Program-made: the position numbers and the translations under genes | Assembly (NCBI RefSeq): GCF_947497005.1 | Contig: NZ_CANMFF010000010.1 | Coordinates: forward strand, 1-64,000 | Origin: an uncultured Ruegeria sp. | Lineage (GTDB): Bacteria > Pseudomonadota > Alphaproteobacteria > Rhodobacterales > Rhodobacteraceae | DNA: 64,000 nucleotides | Direction of reading: 5' to 3' | In this document: positions 45,132 through 54,369 of the stretch, piece by piece | Layout: each line of letters starts with the position of its first letter | How positions within the stretch are numbered: the first letter of the stretch is position 1 | Notes under the pieces: generated by a model | What the model saw: the letters and a program-made list of their open reading frames with translations, nothing else | Databases searched by the model: none | What the model was told of the DNA's origin: nothing

Positions 45132-46028
45132 ATGGTCAGATACACACTTCGTCAGCTGGCATACCTGTCAGAAACGGCGCGTCAGGGCGGCATTGCTCAG
45201 GCCGCCCGACATTTGAATGTTTCGGCGGCGGCAATCGCCTCGGCGCTCGATAAGCTCGAGAACACCACAGGGCTAAAATTGTTCAACCGTTTTCCCGCTC
45301 AGGGTATGCGGCTGACCCGTGCTGGCGAGATATTCACTGCCGAGGCCGATGCCGTTTTGGCGAAGGCCGGTGCGCTCGACAGGCTCGCGGTGGATCTCTG
45401 TGCCGGACTTGCGGGGGCCATTCGTATTGGCACGCACTATGCGCTTGCCCAAAGAATTGTTCTTCCCGCAGTTCTCACATTTCGGGAATGCCATCCGGAT
45501 GTCCGCATCGAAGTCATGGAGGGCGAATACCCTGCGCTGATCGAGGCACTGGATACCGGGAAGGTTGACGCGCTAATCGTTTTTGATCAGGGGTTCGATC
45601 CAACACGCCACAAATATGATGTAATCGCTGAGCTTCCGCCCCAAGTGCTTTTGTCCGCGGACCATGCGCTCGCAGATCGTCGCACAATATCCCTGTCAGA
45701 CCTGACGGATCATCCTTACGTGGCGGTATCACCTGCTGGTCCGGGGCCCAGCTATCTGCAGCTGTTGCAAGCTGCGGGCATTCAACCCGAAGTACCGTTC
45801 CAGTCTCATTCGTGGGAACTGGTCCAGGCTTATGTGGGCAAGGGATTGGGGTACACACTTGTCGGCTTCCCTCCCATGCGGGACATAACCGTCGAAGGTG
45901 ATCCCGTTGTCATTCGCCCGCTCAATGAGAAAATAGGCCACTTCAAGGTGGTGATTGCCAGTTCCCGCCATTCCATTGGTTCAATGTTGATTGACAAATT
46001 TTTTGAGATTTGCAGGTCGTCGGTCTGA
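45132..46028 (+). CDS. LysR-family regulator of the TauD-sulfatase operon
   Basis: This 298-residue LysR protein has the N-terminal helix-turn-helix (GGIAQAARHLNVSAAAIASAL, then LFNRFPAQGMRLTRAGE) and an effector domain (about 90-295) with IRIGTHYALAQRIVLPAVL and VAVSPAGPGPSYLQLL. The ATG at 45132 is preferred over a TTG one codon upstream. The protein probably binds the dyad at 45083-45111 and controls the divergent TauD-sulfatase pair. Regulators of sulfur-ester use often belong to this family (for example Cbl and SsuR). Confidence 0.85.
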   Translation: MVRYTLRQLAYLSETARQGGIAQAARHLNVSAAAIASALDKLENTTGLKLFNRFPAQGMRLTRAGEIFTAEADAVLAKAGALDRLAVDLCAGLAGAIRIGTHYALAQRIVLPAVLTFRECHPDVRIEVMEGEYPALIEALDTGKVDALIVFDQGFDPTRHKYDVIAELPPQVLLSADHALADRRTISLSDLTDHPYVAVSPAGPGPSYLQLLQAAGIQPEVPFQSHSWELVQAYVGKGLGYTLVGFPPMRDITVEGDPVVIRPLNEKIGHFKVVIASSRHSIGSMLIDKFFEICRSSV

Positions 46029-46428
46029 GTTTTGGATCGCGGATCCCACCTGCGCCGCTGCGGTTGCAGCCCGCTTTCCGGACATCCGCCGCGACCACGC
46101 TTTCCGATCCGGGCGACCTTACATGTGCGGACATATCGGCCATCGGAGGGTCGGTCCTTATCGGCAAGTTTTACTGAGTCATTCCACAGCCGTCGCCTCG
46201 GTCTTGAATAGGAACCCGGGGATCGCCAAGCGCGTCACACATGGCAAGGTCATCGGACGGGAAACCTGGGGGGCTCCATCGACACATCGTCAGAATTTGT
46301 TGTAAGTTATTTGGTTTACAGGCAACGTTACCAGAAATGGACGCTCAAAGTTGCGCCCCTAAAGTCATCCAATTGTGAAAACTTGATATTATACCATGGA
46401 TGACACTCCGAGATTCAGGAGCCAAGTC
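46029..46428. other. Intergenic region without a recognised gene
   Basis: The open frames here show no motif or ribosome binding site I can support. The last 100 bases are AT-rich (TTGTAAGTTATTTGGTTTAC near 46301) and should hold the promoter of the decarboxylase gene. Confidence 0.35.
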
Positions 46429-48780
46429 ATGGAATACAATAGGCTTTTTCAGTTATTTCTTGTTCATAGTGAGGCAGAAGATGAAACAGTTACGGGACGG
46501 CTGTTGCGGGCAATAGTTCGCGCCGTGCGTGACCGCGGCTATGAGGTGCTGACCGCACAATCTACGGAACAGGCCAAGTTTCAAATTCAGAATGACGCGT
46601 CAATTGCATGTTTTTTGATTGGCTGGGATAGTGGCGACCAAGGTTTGAACACAGAGGAAATTTTGGATTCCATACGCCATCGCGGGTTGGAATCTCCTGT
46701 ATTTCTGGTGACTGAACGACATCGAATTTCAGACTTGACGGACCGTATTCTGGAGCAAATTCGGGGCACGATATTCCCGCAAGAGGATACGCCGGAATTT
46801 ATCGCGAGATATGCCCTCAGAGCTTACCGTGAATACGTGGAAGGCCTCAAAACCCCATTCTTTGGTGGCATGATCGATTATGTTGAGGCGGGCAATCAGA
46901 TGTGGCTCGCCCCTGGTCACAATGGCGGTATTTTCTACGAAAAAAGCCCAATTGGCCGTGTTCTATTCGACTATCTTGGCGAGAATTTCTGGCGGGCGGA
47001 TTTCAATTTTGTGCCGGACTTAGGGGATATTTTCGGGCCGACCGGTCCGTTCCTGAAGGCCGAGCAGCAAGCGGCGGAAATTTTCGGAGCGGACCGCACA
47101 TACTTTGTTCTGAATGGAAGTTCGACGTCGAATAAAATGGTCAACGGCTCTCTGGTGGCACCGGGTGATCTGGTTCTGTTTGATCGCAACAACCACAAGT
47201 CTCATCACCATTCAGCTTTGATGCTGAATGGCGGCATACCGATCTATCTGCCCGATGATCGAAACTCGTATGGCATGGTGGGCCCGATTGAATTTGACGC
47301 GTTAGACGAAGACAAGCTGCGACAACAGATCCGGGACAACCCGCTGGTGACTGACCCGAATGCCTGGAAGAAGGACAGGCCATTTCGGGTCGCATTGCTT
47401 GAAAACTGCACTTATGACGGCACTATTTATCAGGTTGAAACGATCCGGGAAAAGCTGGGGCATTTGTGCGACTACCTTCTCTTTGACGAGGCCTGGGGTG
47501 GGTTCATGCGGTTTCACCCGATTTATCAAAACCGATATGCCATGGGGCTGGAAAATCTGGGCAGCGATGATGCCGGAGTGTTCGCAGTGCAGTCGACACA
47601 CAAACAACTGGCGGGAATGTCGCAAGCCTCGCAATTCCATGTAAAGGACAACCACCTCAAGGGACTGGATCGACGCGTTAATCACAAGCGGATCAACGAA
47701 ATATTCATGATGCACACGTCTACATCGCCATTTTATCCGATGTACGCGTCGCTCGATGTCGGGGCCCAGATGATGAAGGGCAAAAACGGCACGTTTTTAT
47801 GGGATGAGGCGCTGCGGCTCGGTATCGATATTCGCAAGAAAACCCGAGAGATTGCCCGGGGATTCAAAGAAGATGAGGCAGATCTGAAGAAAAACTGGTT
47901 CTTCGATCCGTTTGTTCCGGACAAAGTCACCATCAAAAACTCCGACCATTGTGAGAACATGACGGATGCCACTTGGGAAGAACTTCCAACCGACGTGCTG
48001 GTCAATGAGCAGCAATGCTGGTGGTTCCGCGAAGGGGCCGATTGGCATGGCTACACTCGGATTGTGGATGGCTACGCCATGGTAGATCCGACAAAGATGT
48101 TGTTTCTGACACCCGGTGTAGGCAGGAAGACAGGCGATTATCAGGACTGGGGCATTCCCGCCGCGATCTTAGGTGCCTTCCTGCGAAGCCGTGGCATTGT
48201 TCCGGAAAAGACGGATTTCAATTCTATCCTCTTTCTGCTGACACCCGGTCTTGAACGCAGCAAGGCGGGCACATTGTTGGCCGAATTTGTCAGCTTCAAG
48301 CGGTTGTTCGACACGAATGCGATGGTTGAACAGGTTTTGCCTGATCTGATCCGTGATTATCCTGAACGATACTCTGGTATGCGTATTCAGGAGCTCGCTC
48401 AGGATCTGCACGATCTCTACAAAAAGCGCGATGCCAAGGCCCTGCAGAAAAAGCAGTTCCAGCGCGCGCATTTCCCTGAACTGGCGATGAGCCCCCATGA
48501 CGCACACAGCGCATTTATCGCCAATCAAGCTGACTATGTGCCGATGTCCGAAGTCAAAGGTAGGGTCGCGGCGACTCTGGCGCTGGTTTACCCGCCAGGT
48601 ATCGGTGTCATAGTTCCAGGCGAACGCTATGATGATCGTGCGCAGCCACAAATCGACTACTTCATGTTGTTTGAAGAAACGGAGAACCTATTCCCCGGCT
48701 TCGAGAACGAAGTTCAGGGTGTCTATCGCGAAGATGTGGACGGCGCGATCCGCTATTACACTTATGTCGTCAAAGAATAA
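46429..48780 (+). CDS. Orn/Lys/Arg decarboxylase (biodegradative type)
   Basis: This 783-residue PLP enzyme has the layout of large inducible basic-amino-acid decarboxylases: a receiver-like wing domain (1-125), the PLP domain with GNGSS-like HNGGIFYEKSPIG, a LFDEAW aspartate and the PLP lysine in STHKQLAGMSQ (Lys392), and a C-terminal domain with VYPPGIGVIVPGERY. It removes CO2 from ornithine, lysine or arginine to give the amine. The ATG at 46429 has CAGGAG seven bases before it and replaces an earlier in-frame ATG. The AdiC-like antiporter gene follows after 77 bases, which favours arginine-agmatine exchange, but the specificity is not proven. It would consume protons in acid stress or produce polyamines. 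Confidence 0.9.
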   Translation: MEYNRLFQLFLVHSEAEDETVTGRLLRAIVRAVRDRGYEVLTAQSTEQAKFQIQNDASIACFLIGWDSGDQGLNTEEILDSIRHRGLESPVFLVTERHRISDLTDRILEQIRGTIFPQEDTPEFIARYALRAYREYVEGLKTPFFGGMIDYVEAGNQMWLAPGHNGGIFYEKSPIGRVLFDYLGENFWRADFNFVPDLGDIFGPTGPFLKAEQQAAEIFGADRTYFVLNGSSTSNKMVNGSLVAPGDLVLFDRNNHKSHHHSALMLNGGIPIYLPDDRNSYGMVGPIEFDALDEDKLRQQIRDNPLVTDPNAWKKDRPFRVALLENCTYDGTIYQVETIREKLGHLCDYLLFDEAWGGFMRFHPIYQNRYAMGLENLGSDDAGVFAVQSTHKQLAGMSQASQFHVKDNHLKGLDRRVNHKRINEIFMMHTSTSPFYPMYASLDVGAQMMKGKNGTFLWDEALRLGIDIRKKTREIARGFKEDEADLKKNWFFDPFVPDKVTIKNSDHCENMTDATWEELPTDVLVNEQQCWWFREGADWHGYTRIVDGYAMVDPTKMLFLTPGVGRKTGDYQDWGIPAAILGAFLRSRGIVPEKTDFNSILFLLTPGLERSKAGTLLAEFVSFKRLFDTNAMVEQVLPDLIRDYPERYSGMRIQELAQDLHDLYKKRDAKALQKKQFQRAHFPELAMSPHDAHSAFIANQADYVPMSEVKGRVAATLALVYPPGIGVIVPGERYDDRAQPQIDYFMLFEETENLFPGFENEVQGVYREDVDGAIRYYTYVVKE

Positions 48781-48857
48781 TCGCCTGGAATCTGTTTGAA
48801 CTTGAGTTTCTTTTTCCAGAGACTCCACCGGGTGTCTTTTATTAACACGGAGGTTCC

Positions 48858-50216
48858 GTGACCACGGGAAACAACCCTGCGGACAAGATTTCCGAAGTGC
48901 CAGCCAGTGCCAAGTCGCTTGGGGTCTGGACCTGTACGGCGCTGGTTGTAGGTAACGTCGTGGGATCGGGCTTCTTTTTGGCGCCTGCCGCCCTGGCGCC
49001 TTACGGATCAGTGGCTGTGATCGGATGGATCGTGATGTCCATTGGCGCATTGTGTTTGGGTCTGGTTTTCGCCCGGCTTAGCCGGATCGCGCCTGAAACC
49101 GGTGGACCTTACGCATATGCCCGGCTGGGATTTGGAGATTTTGCCGGGTTTCTTGTAGCCTGGGGGTATTGGATATCGATCTGGGCGGCGCTGCCAGCCA
49201 TCGCCATTGCAGCGACGGACTATCTTCAGGTGTTCATTCCCGCGCTCAAGGGATCACCCGGCATGAAGGCCATTGTTTCGCTTGGGTTGATCATCGGTGT
49301 GGGCTGTCTCAATCTTGCGGGTACAAAAGAGGCTGGGCGGTTTCAGCTGATAGTGGTTGGCTTGAAACTGATTCCGTTCATGGCCGTGTCTTTCCTGGGA
49401 TTGTTCTGGATTGATTGGGAACAGTTTACGCCGATTAACCCAACGCCTATGTCGTTTTTCCTGGCCTTGGCTGCGACAGCACCGTTCATAATGTTCGCTT
49501 TTTCCGGCGTCGAATCCGCTACGGTCCCTGCTGGAGACGTTGTGAACCCGCAAAAAACCATCGCAATCGCTACTATTGCAGGAACATTGATAGCCGCTGC
49601 GCTCTATACTTTTGGAACTCTTTCGGTGATGGGTGTTATGGGCCGATCTGCCTTGGAGCACTCCAGCGCGCCGTTTTCTGACGCCGCAGGTCTTATGTGG
49701 GGAAGCTGGGCCAGTTATGTCGTCGCTGCGGCTGCGGTACTATCTTCGCTTGCGGCTCTCAACGGGTGGACCATGGTTATGGGGATGGTGCCATTGGCCG
49801 CTGCGCGTCACGGTTTGTTACCGCCTGTATTTGCCGAGTTGAACAAACGAAGCGTCCCGGCCAAGGGAATTATCATTTCGGTTACACTGGCTGCGGCAAC
49901 GCTCACGCTGCAATCGTCAGGGTCCAAGGCCCTGATCAGCATCTATGAGTTTGTAGTCCGCCTGTCGACGGTTGCCGATATGGTGCCTTACGTATTCTGC
50001 TGTTTCGCTGAAGCGATCATTTTGTTGGTTTTGGGTAAACGTCAGGGATACCTGGACCCAAAAACATATCTGCCGGTGGCAGCGATCGCGTTTCTGTTCT
50101 CGATGGTCACAATTTTCGGCGCCGGAGCCGAGGCGGCCATGTGGGGCCTGTTACTGCTGCTTACCGGATTGCCGGTTTATGTCCTAATCCGAACAAAGTG
50201 GACAAACAGAAACTAA
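48858..50216 (+). CDS. APC-family antiporter, AdiC-like
   Basis: This 452-residue, twelve-segment membrane protein begins at a GTG with GGAGG upstream. The first segment has VVGNVVGSGFF, the amino-acid-binding loop of APC exchangers, and TM6 has FIMFAFSGVESATVPAGDV as in AdiC/PotE exchangers. Length matches AdiC (about 445). It probably exchanges the decarboxylase substrate for its amine product across the inner membrane. It is co-oriented with the decarboxylase. Confidence 0.85.
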   Translation: MTTGNNPADKISEVPASAKSLGVWTCTALVVGNVVGSGFFLAPAALAPYGSVAVIGWIVMSIGALCLGLVFARLSRIAPETGGPYAYARLGFGDFAGFLVAWGYWISIWAALPAIAIAATDYLQVFIPALKGSPGMKAIVSLGLIIGVGCLNLAGTKEAGRFQLIVVGLKLIPFMAVSFLGLFWIDWEQFTPINPTPMSFFLALAATAPFIMFAFSGVESATVPAGDVVNPQKTIAIATIAGTLIAAALYTFGTLSVMGVMGRSALEHSSAPFSDAAGLMWGSWASYVVAAAAVLSSLAALNGWTMVMGMVPLAAARHGLLPPVFAELNKRSVPAKGIIISVTLAAATLTLQSSGSKALISIYEFVVRLSTVADMVPYVFCCFAEAIILLVLGKRQGYLDPKTYLPVAAIAFLFSMVTIFGAGAEAAMWGLLLLLTGLPVYVLIRTKWTNRN

Positions 50217-50247
50217 GGCCGCAATTTGCGATCGAACGAAAATTGGC

Positions 50248-51768
50248 TCAGACGTTGTAAACTTGTGGCAAGCGCCCATCAAACAGCATCCAGATCGCCA
50301 CGGCGGCAAGGATCACCAACAAGGCTGTAACTAGTAGCTCGACCTTGTTAAATGCAGGTTTATCGTGAGCGCCTTCACGGCGGGCCCATACAAAGACGGG
50401 AACTCCAATCGTATAGATGATCGCACCGGCAAGCATAAACTGTACACCGGCCGCAAATACGAGCCAAAATCCATAAAGCGTCGCCAGTACGCTGACAATT
50501 AAGGCTGAAGTTTTTCCAATTCTTGCGGTGTCTGGATATTTTCCGGTCCACATCAACTTCCACAGGAATGCCGCCGAGCCAATGTAAGCTGGCAGGACCA
50601 CAATTCCGGTGATTGACAACATCACGTTCCACGCGTTGTCCGAGAAATACACCAGTACCATCGCAGCTTGCATGATGAATGTAGAGATCCACAAGGAAAT
50701 CGATGGGATGCCTGCCTGATTGGTTTTCGCGAAAAGCTTTGGAAAAGTGCCGTCTTTTGCGCAGGCCCAGGGCAGCTGGGCAACGAGCAATGTCCAGACC
50801 AGCCAAGAACTGAGCAATGCTATTATGACGCCTAAATTGATAAACACTTCCCCCCACAACCCAACAAGGTCACCCAGGATCGCGGCGGTTGATGGCGGTG
50901 CCAGTTGGGACAATTCGCCCTGAGATTGCACGCCAAAGGGCAGGATCGAGACCAAAACAAACAGGCCCGTCGCGACGAGAAAACCAAGCAAAGTTGCCCG
51001 GCTTACGGTAGCTGCATCGGCTTTGTCAGACATGACAACCGCACTTTCGATCCCGATATACATCCATAATGTGACGAGCATCGTGCTTTTGACCTGATCA
51101 AGAATGCTGCCAAGGGGTTTGTCCTGAGTTTGACTGCTTGCGACATTTCCCCAGAAGTCTGTGGTGAACAGACCTTTCCCAATGGAAAAATACCCAACAA
51201 CCAAAAGGAACAATACAAGGGGGACGAACTTCGCGATCGTCCCTATGTTGTTCAATAGTGCTGCGCCACTGGTGCCGCGCATGACCAGAAAACACATTCC
51301 CCAGATGATTACAGAGGCTGCAAGAATGGCCTGCCAGGTATTGCCGCCCTGAAAATACGGTGGAAAGAAATAGTTCAGGGCATCCATGAGCAAGACAGCA
51401 TAGCCCACGTTGCCAAACACGACCGACAGCCAATATCCCCAGGCAATCAGGAAACCGACCAACCTTCCGAAACCGGCTCGAGAGTACATGTAAATGCCTG
51501 AAGTCATCTCGGGCCGAACATCCGCCAGAACCTGGAAACTTCTGGCAAGAAAGAAAATTCCCAGCCCCGATACGACCCAGGCGATCAGAATTGCCCCGAG
51601 CCCCGCCGAGGCGGCCATGTTCTGGGGAATATTAAAAACACCTCCCCCGAACATCGCGCTGACCACCAGCAAGGTCACTGCAAATAGGCCAAGTTTCTTG
51701 ACCTCCGGAGGCGTTGATGAAACCGCGTTTGAAGACTTGGAATTGTCGGAGTGCTTTGTGTTTGACAT
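50248..51768 (-). CDS. APC-family basic amino acid/polyamine antiporter, ArcD-like
   Basis: This 506-residue membrane protein has an N-terminal polar lead of about 25 residues and then the motif MFGGGVFNIPQNMAASAGLGA, characteristic of the arginine/ornithine (ArcD) and lysine/cadaverine group of exchangers. About twelve to thirteen segments follow. It is convergent with the AdiC-like gene, 31 bases apart, so the decarboxylase is flanked by two different exchangers. Its promoter lies in the 276-base gap shared with the GST gene, which contains two perfect dyads. Confidence 0.85.
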   Translation of the reverse strand: MSNTKHSDNSKSSNAVSSTPPEVKKLGLFAVTLLVVSAMFGGGVFNIPQNMAASAGLGAILIAWVVSGLGIFFLARSFQVLADVRPEMTSGIYMYSRAGFGRLVGFLIAWGYWLSVVFGNVGYAVLLMDALNYFFPPYFQGGNTWQAILAASVIIWGMCFLVMRGTSGAALLNNIGTIAKFVPLVLFLLVVGYFSIGKGLFTTDFWGNVASSQTQDKPLGSILDQVKSTMLVTLWMYIGIESAVVMSDKADAATVSRATLLGFLVATGLFVLVSILPFGVQSQGELSQLAPPSTAAILGDLVGLWGEVFINLGVIIALLSSWLVWTLLVAQLPWACAKDGTFPKLFAKTNQAGIPSISLWISTFIMQAAMVLVYFSDNAWNVMLSITGIVVLPAYIGSAAFLWKLMWTGKYPDTARIGKTSALIVSVLATLYGFWLVFAAGVQFMLAGAIIYTIGVPVFVWARREGAHDKPAFNKVELLVTALLVILAAVAIWMLFDGRLPQVYNV

Positions 51769-51963
51769 GGTTCTCTACTCTTCCGCGACGACTTGGTAAT
51801 CCCAATTGGATCGTGTTGGGTAATCTAGGTTTGAACTTGTCTTGCCGTTCTATCGTGATCGTAGTTACTGACCCCGGGAATGACCAATACCGTTAGATGA
51901 GCATAATTCTGGTGCGAACAGCGATGAATTCATCAACATCACCTACGTCCAAACTCTAACACG

Positions 51964-51981
51964 AACATTCAGTCGAATGTT
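51964..51981. promoter_or_regulatory. Perfect dyad between the ArcD-like and GST genes
   Basis: AACATTC (51964-51970) and GAATGTT (51975-51981) flank AGTC. It is an exact seven-base inverted repeat in a divergent promoter, with the size of a TetR- or MarR-type operator. Confidence 0.5.
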
Positions 51982-52016
51982 AACATGACGACTCCGACCC
52001 AATTCATATGGTAGCC

Positions 52017-52042
52017 TGAACCGGAGCACAAAATCCGGTTCA
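52017..52042 (+). promoter_or_regulatory. Perfect nine-base dyad two bases before the GST start codon
   Basis: TGAACCGGA (52017-52025) and TCCGGTTCA (52034-52042) flank an eight-base loop; the ATG is at 52045. It covers the place where a ribosome binding site should be, and none is visible. It may be an operator or an mRNA structure that limits translation. Confidence 0.55.
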
Positions 52043-52044
52043 AC

Positions 52045-52755
52045 ATGAAAACACGCGAGCAAAAGCGTAGACTTTTTGAAGTCATCGGAGAAAACCCTCA
52101 GACCCATCTGAGCCCGTATTGCTGGCGCAGCCGCATGGCGCTGGCACATAAGAGACTGAAGTTTGTCTCAGAGCCATGGCACGTAACCGAAAAGCAGCGA
52201 ATAGCACGCTCTGGCGGCGTCACAGCGCCCGTATTGGTGGATGGTGGAAAATGGGTTCGCGACAGTTGGCAAATTGCATCCTATCTCGAAGAGTCGTATC
52301 CGGATTATCCGCTTTTTGATGGCGTTGCGGGAAAGGCCAAGGCGCTGTTTGTCAATAGATGGGCAGACAACGCGCTGCATCCTTTGATCTTTCGTGCCGT
52401 TATTGCAGAGCAGTTTCCCCTTACGGCGGGCTGTGACAAAGCCTTCTACGAAGAGAGAACGCAGCGCAAATTCGAGCAGAGCGTGGAAGAGATCGGCGCT
52501 GATCCCGAAGCTGCGCGCCAGGCTGTGGTACAGGCGCTTGGCCCGCTTGAGGATACTCTGGTCGAGGTTTCGTTTCTGGGAGGCGGCACACCGGATTATG
52601 CTGACTATATCTTGTTTGGCACGTTCCAATGGGTTCGGGTTGTAAGCCACACACCATTCTGGTCGGAAGGCAGCGCATTACACAGATGGTTCGAGGCGTT
52701 GCTGGATGCTTTTGACGGAATGGGGCGGGCACAACCGCCACGTTGCATGCTTTAG
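52045..52755 (+). CDS. Glutathione S-transferase-like protein, LigE-like
   Basis: This 236-residue protein has a thioredoxin-fold N-terminal domain (HLSPYCWRSRMALAHKRLKF, then GGVTAPVLVDGGKWVRDSW with the cis-proline) and a helical C-terminal domain. The LSPYCWR start and DSWQIASYLEE match the beta-etherase-like branch named after LigE, whose members cleave aryl ether bonds with glutathione, though most homologues have unknown substrates. The ATG follows a perfect hairpin and has no clear Shine-Dalgarno. Its stop overlaps the convergent GMC oxidoreductase gene by four bases. Confidence 0.8.
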   Translation: MKTREQKRRLFEVIGENPQTHLSPYCWRSRMALAHKRLKFVSEPWHVTEKQRIARSGGVTAPVLVDGGKWVRDSWQIASYLEESYPDYPLFDGVAGKAKALFVNRWADNALHPLIFRAVIAEQFPLTAGCDKAFYEERTQRKFEQSVEEIGADPEAARQAVVQALGPLEDTLVEVSFLGGGTPDYADYILFGTFQWVRVVSHTPFWSEGSALHRWFEALLDAFDGMGRAQPPRCML

Positions 52756-54329
52756 GGCAGCAATGAAGAGCGGTTGGTACGAATATGATCCGCCGTGCGG
52801 AATACAAGGGCGGCCAGTGTTGCAGTCGGATTGATCGCACCGGGGGTGGGAAACAAGCTCGCGCCTGCGATGAACACGTTTTTGACCTCGTGGAGTTGGC
52901 CAAAGGAATTTGTCACCGAGCTGGAGGGATCGTTCCCCATTATGGTGCCACCTATCATGTGCATGGGGTTTCTGGGACCGGCCCAAGCCTCGCTGGTTCC
53001 GGCGGCCTTGAAAATGCGCAGGCCTTCGGATTTCGCCATTTCCGACCTGACGACATTGGCTTGCGGAAGCGAGTTTGTTACATGCGCTTGCGGTAACCCA
53101 AAGCGATCATTTTTTGAGTGATCGAGAACTATGCGGTTTTCCGCTATGCTATCCTCTTCACACAGTACGGTCATGTTACCGTAGTGAGAACTCGCTTTGC
53201 GAAGATAGTCATCCAATGCGTCTCCGAATAACTCGGGTTTCGCCAGCGCTGTTCCCAACAGATCATTTGGTTTTGCCGCTTGCCCCACAAGCCACGCCCG
53301 GCTCCCGAATGCATCTTTTGCGGGCAGTTTGTTGTCATAATCCTCAAGGCACAGTGTATTTGCTCCGGTCACCCCTGTATGCGGTTCAGTTTCCCGTTCG
53401 AACAACCCGTGGATCGTCGTTAGGGCGTGAGAGGTGAAATATTGCCCCAGTGTTCCACTGCGGTTGCCTAATCCGTCCGGGTGCTTATCAGTGGATGACA
53501 ACAACAGCAGTCGGGCGTTCCAAATTGTGTGGCACGCAGATATCACGATATCGGCAGGTTGAACGTTCTCATTTCCGTTCTCATCAATGTAAACCACACC
53601 GGTTGCCCTTGATCCTGAAGGGTCTGTCTCGAAACGTGCAACATAGGCGTTGTGGCGCAGCTCAACACCGGCTTTTTGTGCCCGCGGCCATTGCAACACC
53701 AAAGGGTTTGCCAACGCCCCGATCGGGCAACCGGCATCACACCAACCGTCCAGAAGGCATCCTGCTCTCCCATCGTAGGAAATGCTGTTAACCGCGAGCG
53801 TATTCAAAGAAAGCGTCAACCCCTCGGCGTCGAATCCCTTTTTTATGGCCGCGGATTGATCGGATATGGGAATAGCGGGCATCGGATAAGGTGCACCCGT
53901 CGGGGCGTTGGGATCATAATCCCCAGAGACACCAAAATAGGCCTGCGCGTGATCATACCAGGGCCGAAGGTCATCATAGCTGATGGGCCAGTCCAAGCTG
54001 CGACCGTATTTGGAGCGGACGTGAAAGTCATCTGGATGCAGCCGATACCAGTTGGCGTACCAATGAAGGCCGGCCCCACCGGTGCCCCATCCCATTGCGA
54101 AATTTGCGGCTCCGACAAGATCGCCGGTTTCCTGAACTTCAGGCCCGGCCCACCGAAGTCGACGAGACCAGATCTGCGAACTGATCATTTCTGAAAGCTT
54201 TCGTTCCGGCCCGGCTTCCAAAACCACCACGCTGAACCCGGCTTCACCCAACTCGGCCGCCATTGTGCTGCCTGCGATGCCGGAGCCAGCAATGACAACT
54301 TCAACTTTCTCGTGTGAAATTTTCGTCAT
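52752..54329 (-). CDS. GMC-family FAD-dependent oxidoreductase
   Basis: This 525-residue flavoenzyme has the N-terminal FAD loop GSGIAGSTMAAELGEAG (about 15-31), a Gly-rich region GTGGAGLHWYA and the C-terminal GMC active-site segments MHMIGGTIMG (His) and PGAINPTATLAA (Asn). It oxidises an alcohol or sugar. The ATG at 54329 has GAGAGG upstream and starts MTKISHEKVEVVIAG. It follows the gluconate-dehydrogenase subunit-3-like gene by 40 bases, so the two should form a membrane-associated dehydrogenase like gluconate or fructose dehydrogenase. The usual cytochrome c subunit gene is not adjacent. Confidence 0.9.
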   Translation of the reverse strand: MTKISHEKVEVVIAGSGIAGSTMAAELGEAGFSVVVLEAGPERKLSEMISSQIWSRRLRWAGPEVQETGDLVGAANFAMGWGTGGAGLHWYANWYRLHPDDFHVRSKYGRSLDWPISYDDLRPWYDHAQAYFGVSGDYDPNAPTGAPYPMPAIPISDQSAAIKKGFDAEGLTLSLNTLAVNSISYDGRAGCLLDGWCDAGCPIGALANPLVLQWPRAQKAGVELRHNAYVARFETDPSGSRATGVVYIDENGNENVQPADIVISACHTIWNARLLLLSSTDKHPDGLGNRSGTLGQYFTSHALTTIHGLFERETEPHTGVTGANTLCLEDYDNKLPAKDAFGSRAWLVGQAAKPNDLLGTALAKPELFGDALDDYLRKASSHYGNMTVLCEEDSIAENRIVLDHSKNDRFGLPQAHVTNSLPQANVVRSEMAKSEGLRIFKAAGTSEAWAGPRNPMHMIGGTIMGNDPSSSVTNSFGQLHEVKNVFIAGASLFPTPGAINPTATLAALVFRTADHIRTNRSSLLP

Positions 54330-54369
54330 TCGACCTCTCAGTGCGGACAGGGGTTTTGCCTGCTTCGCA

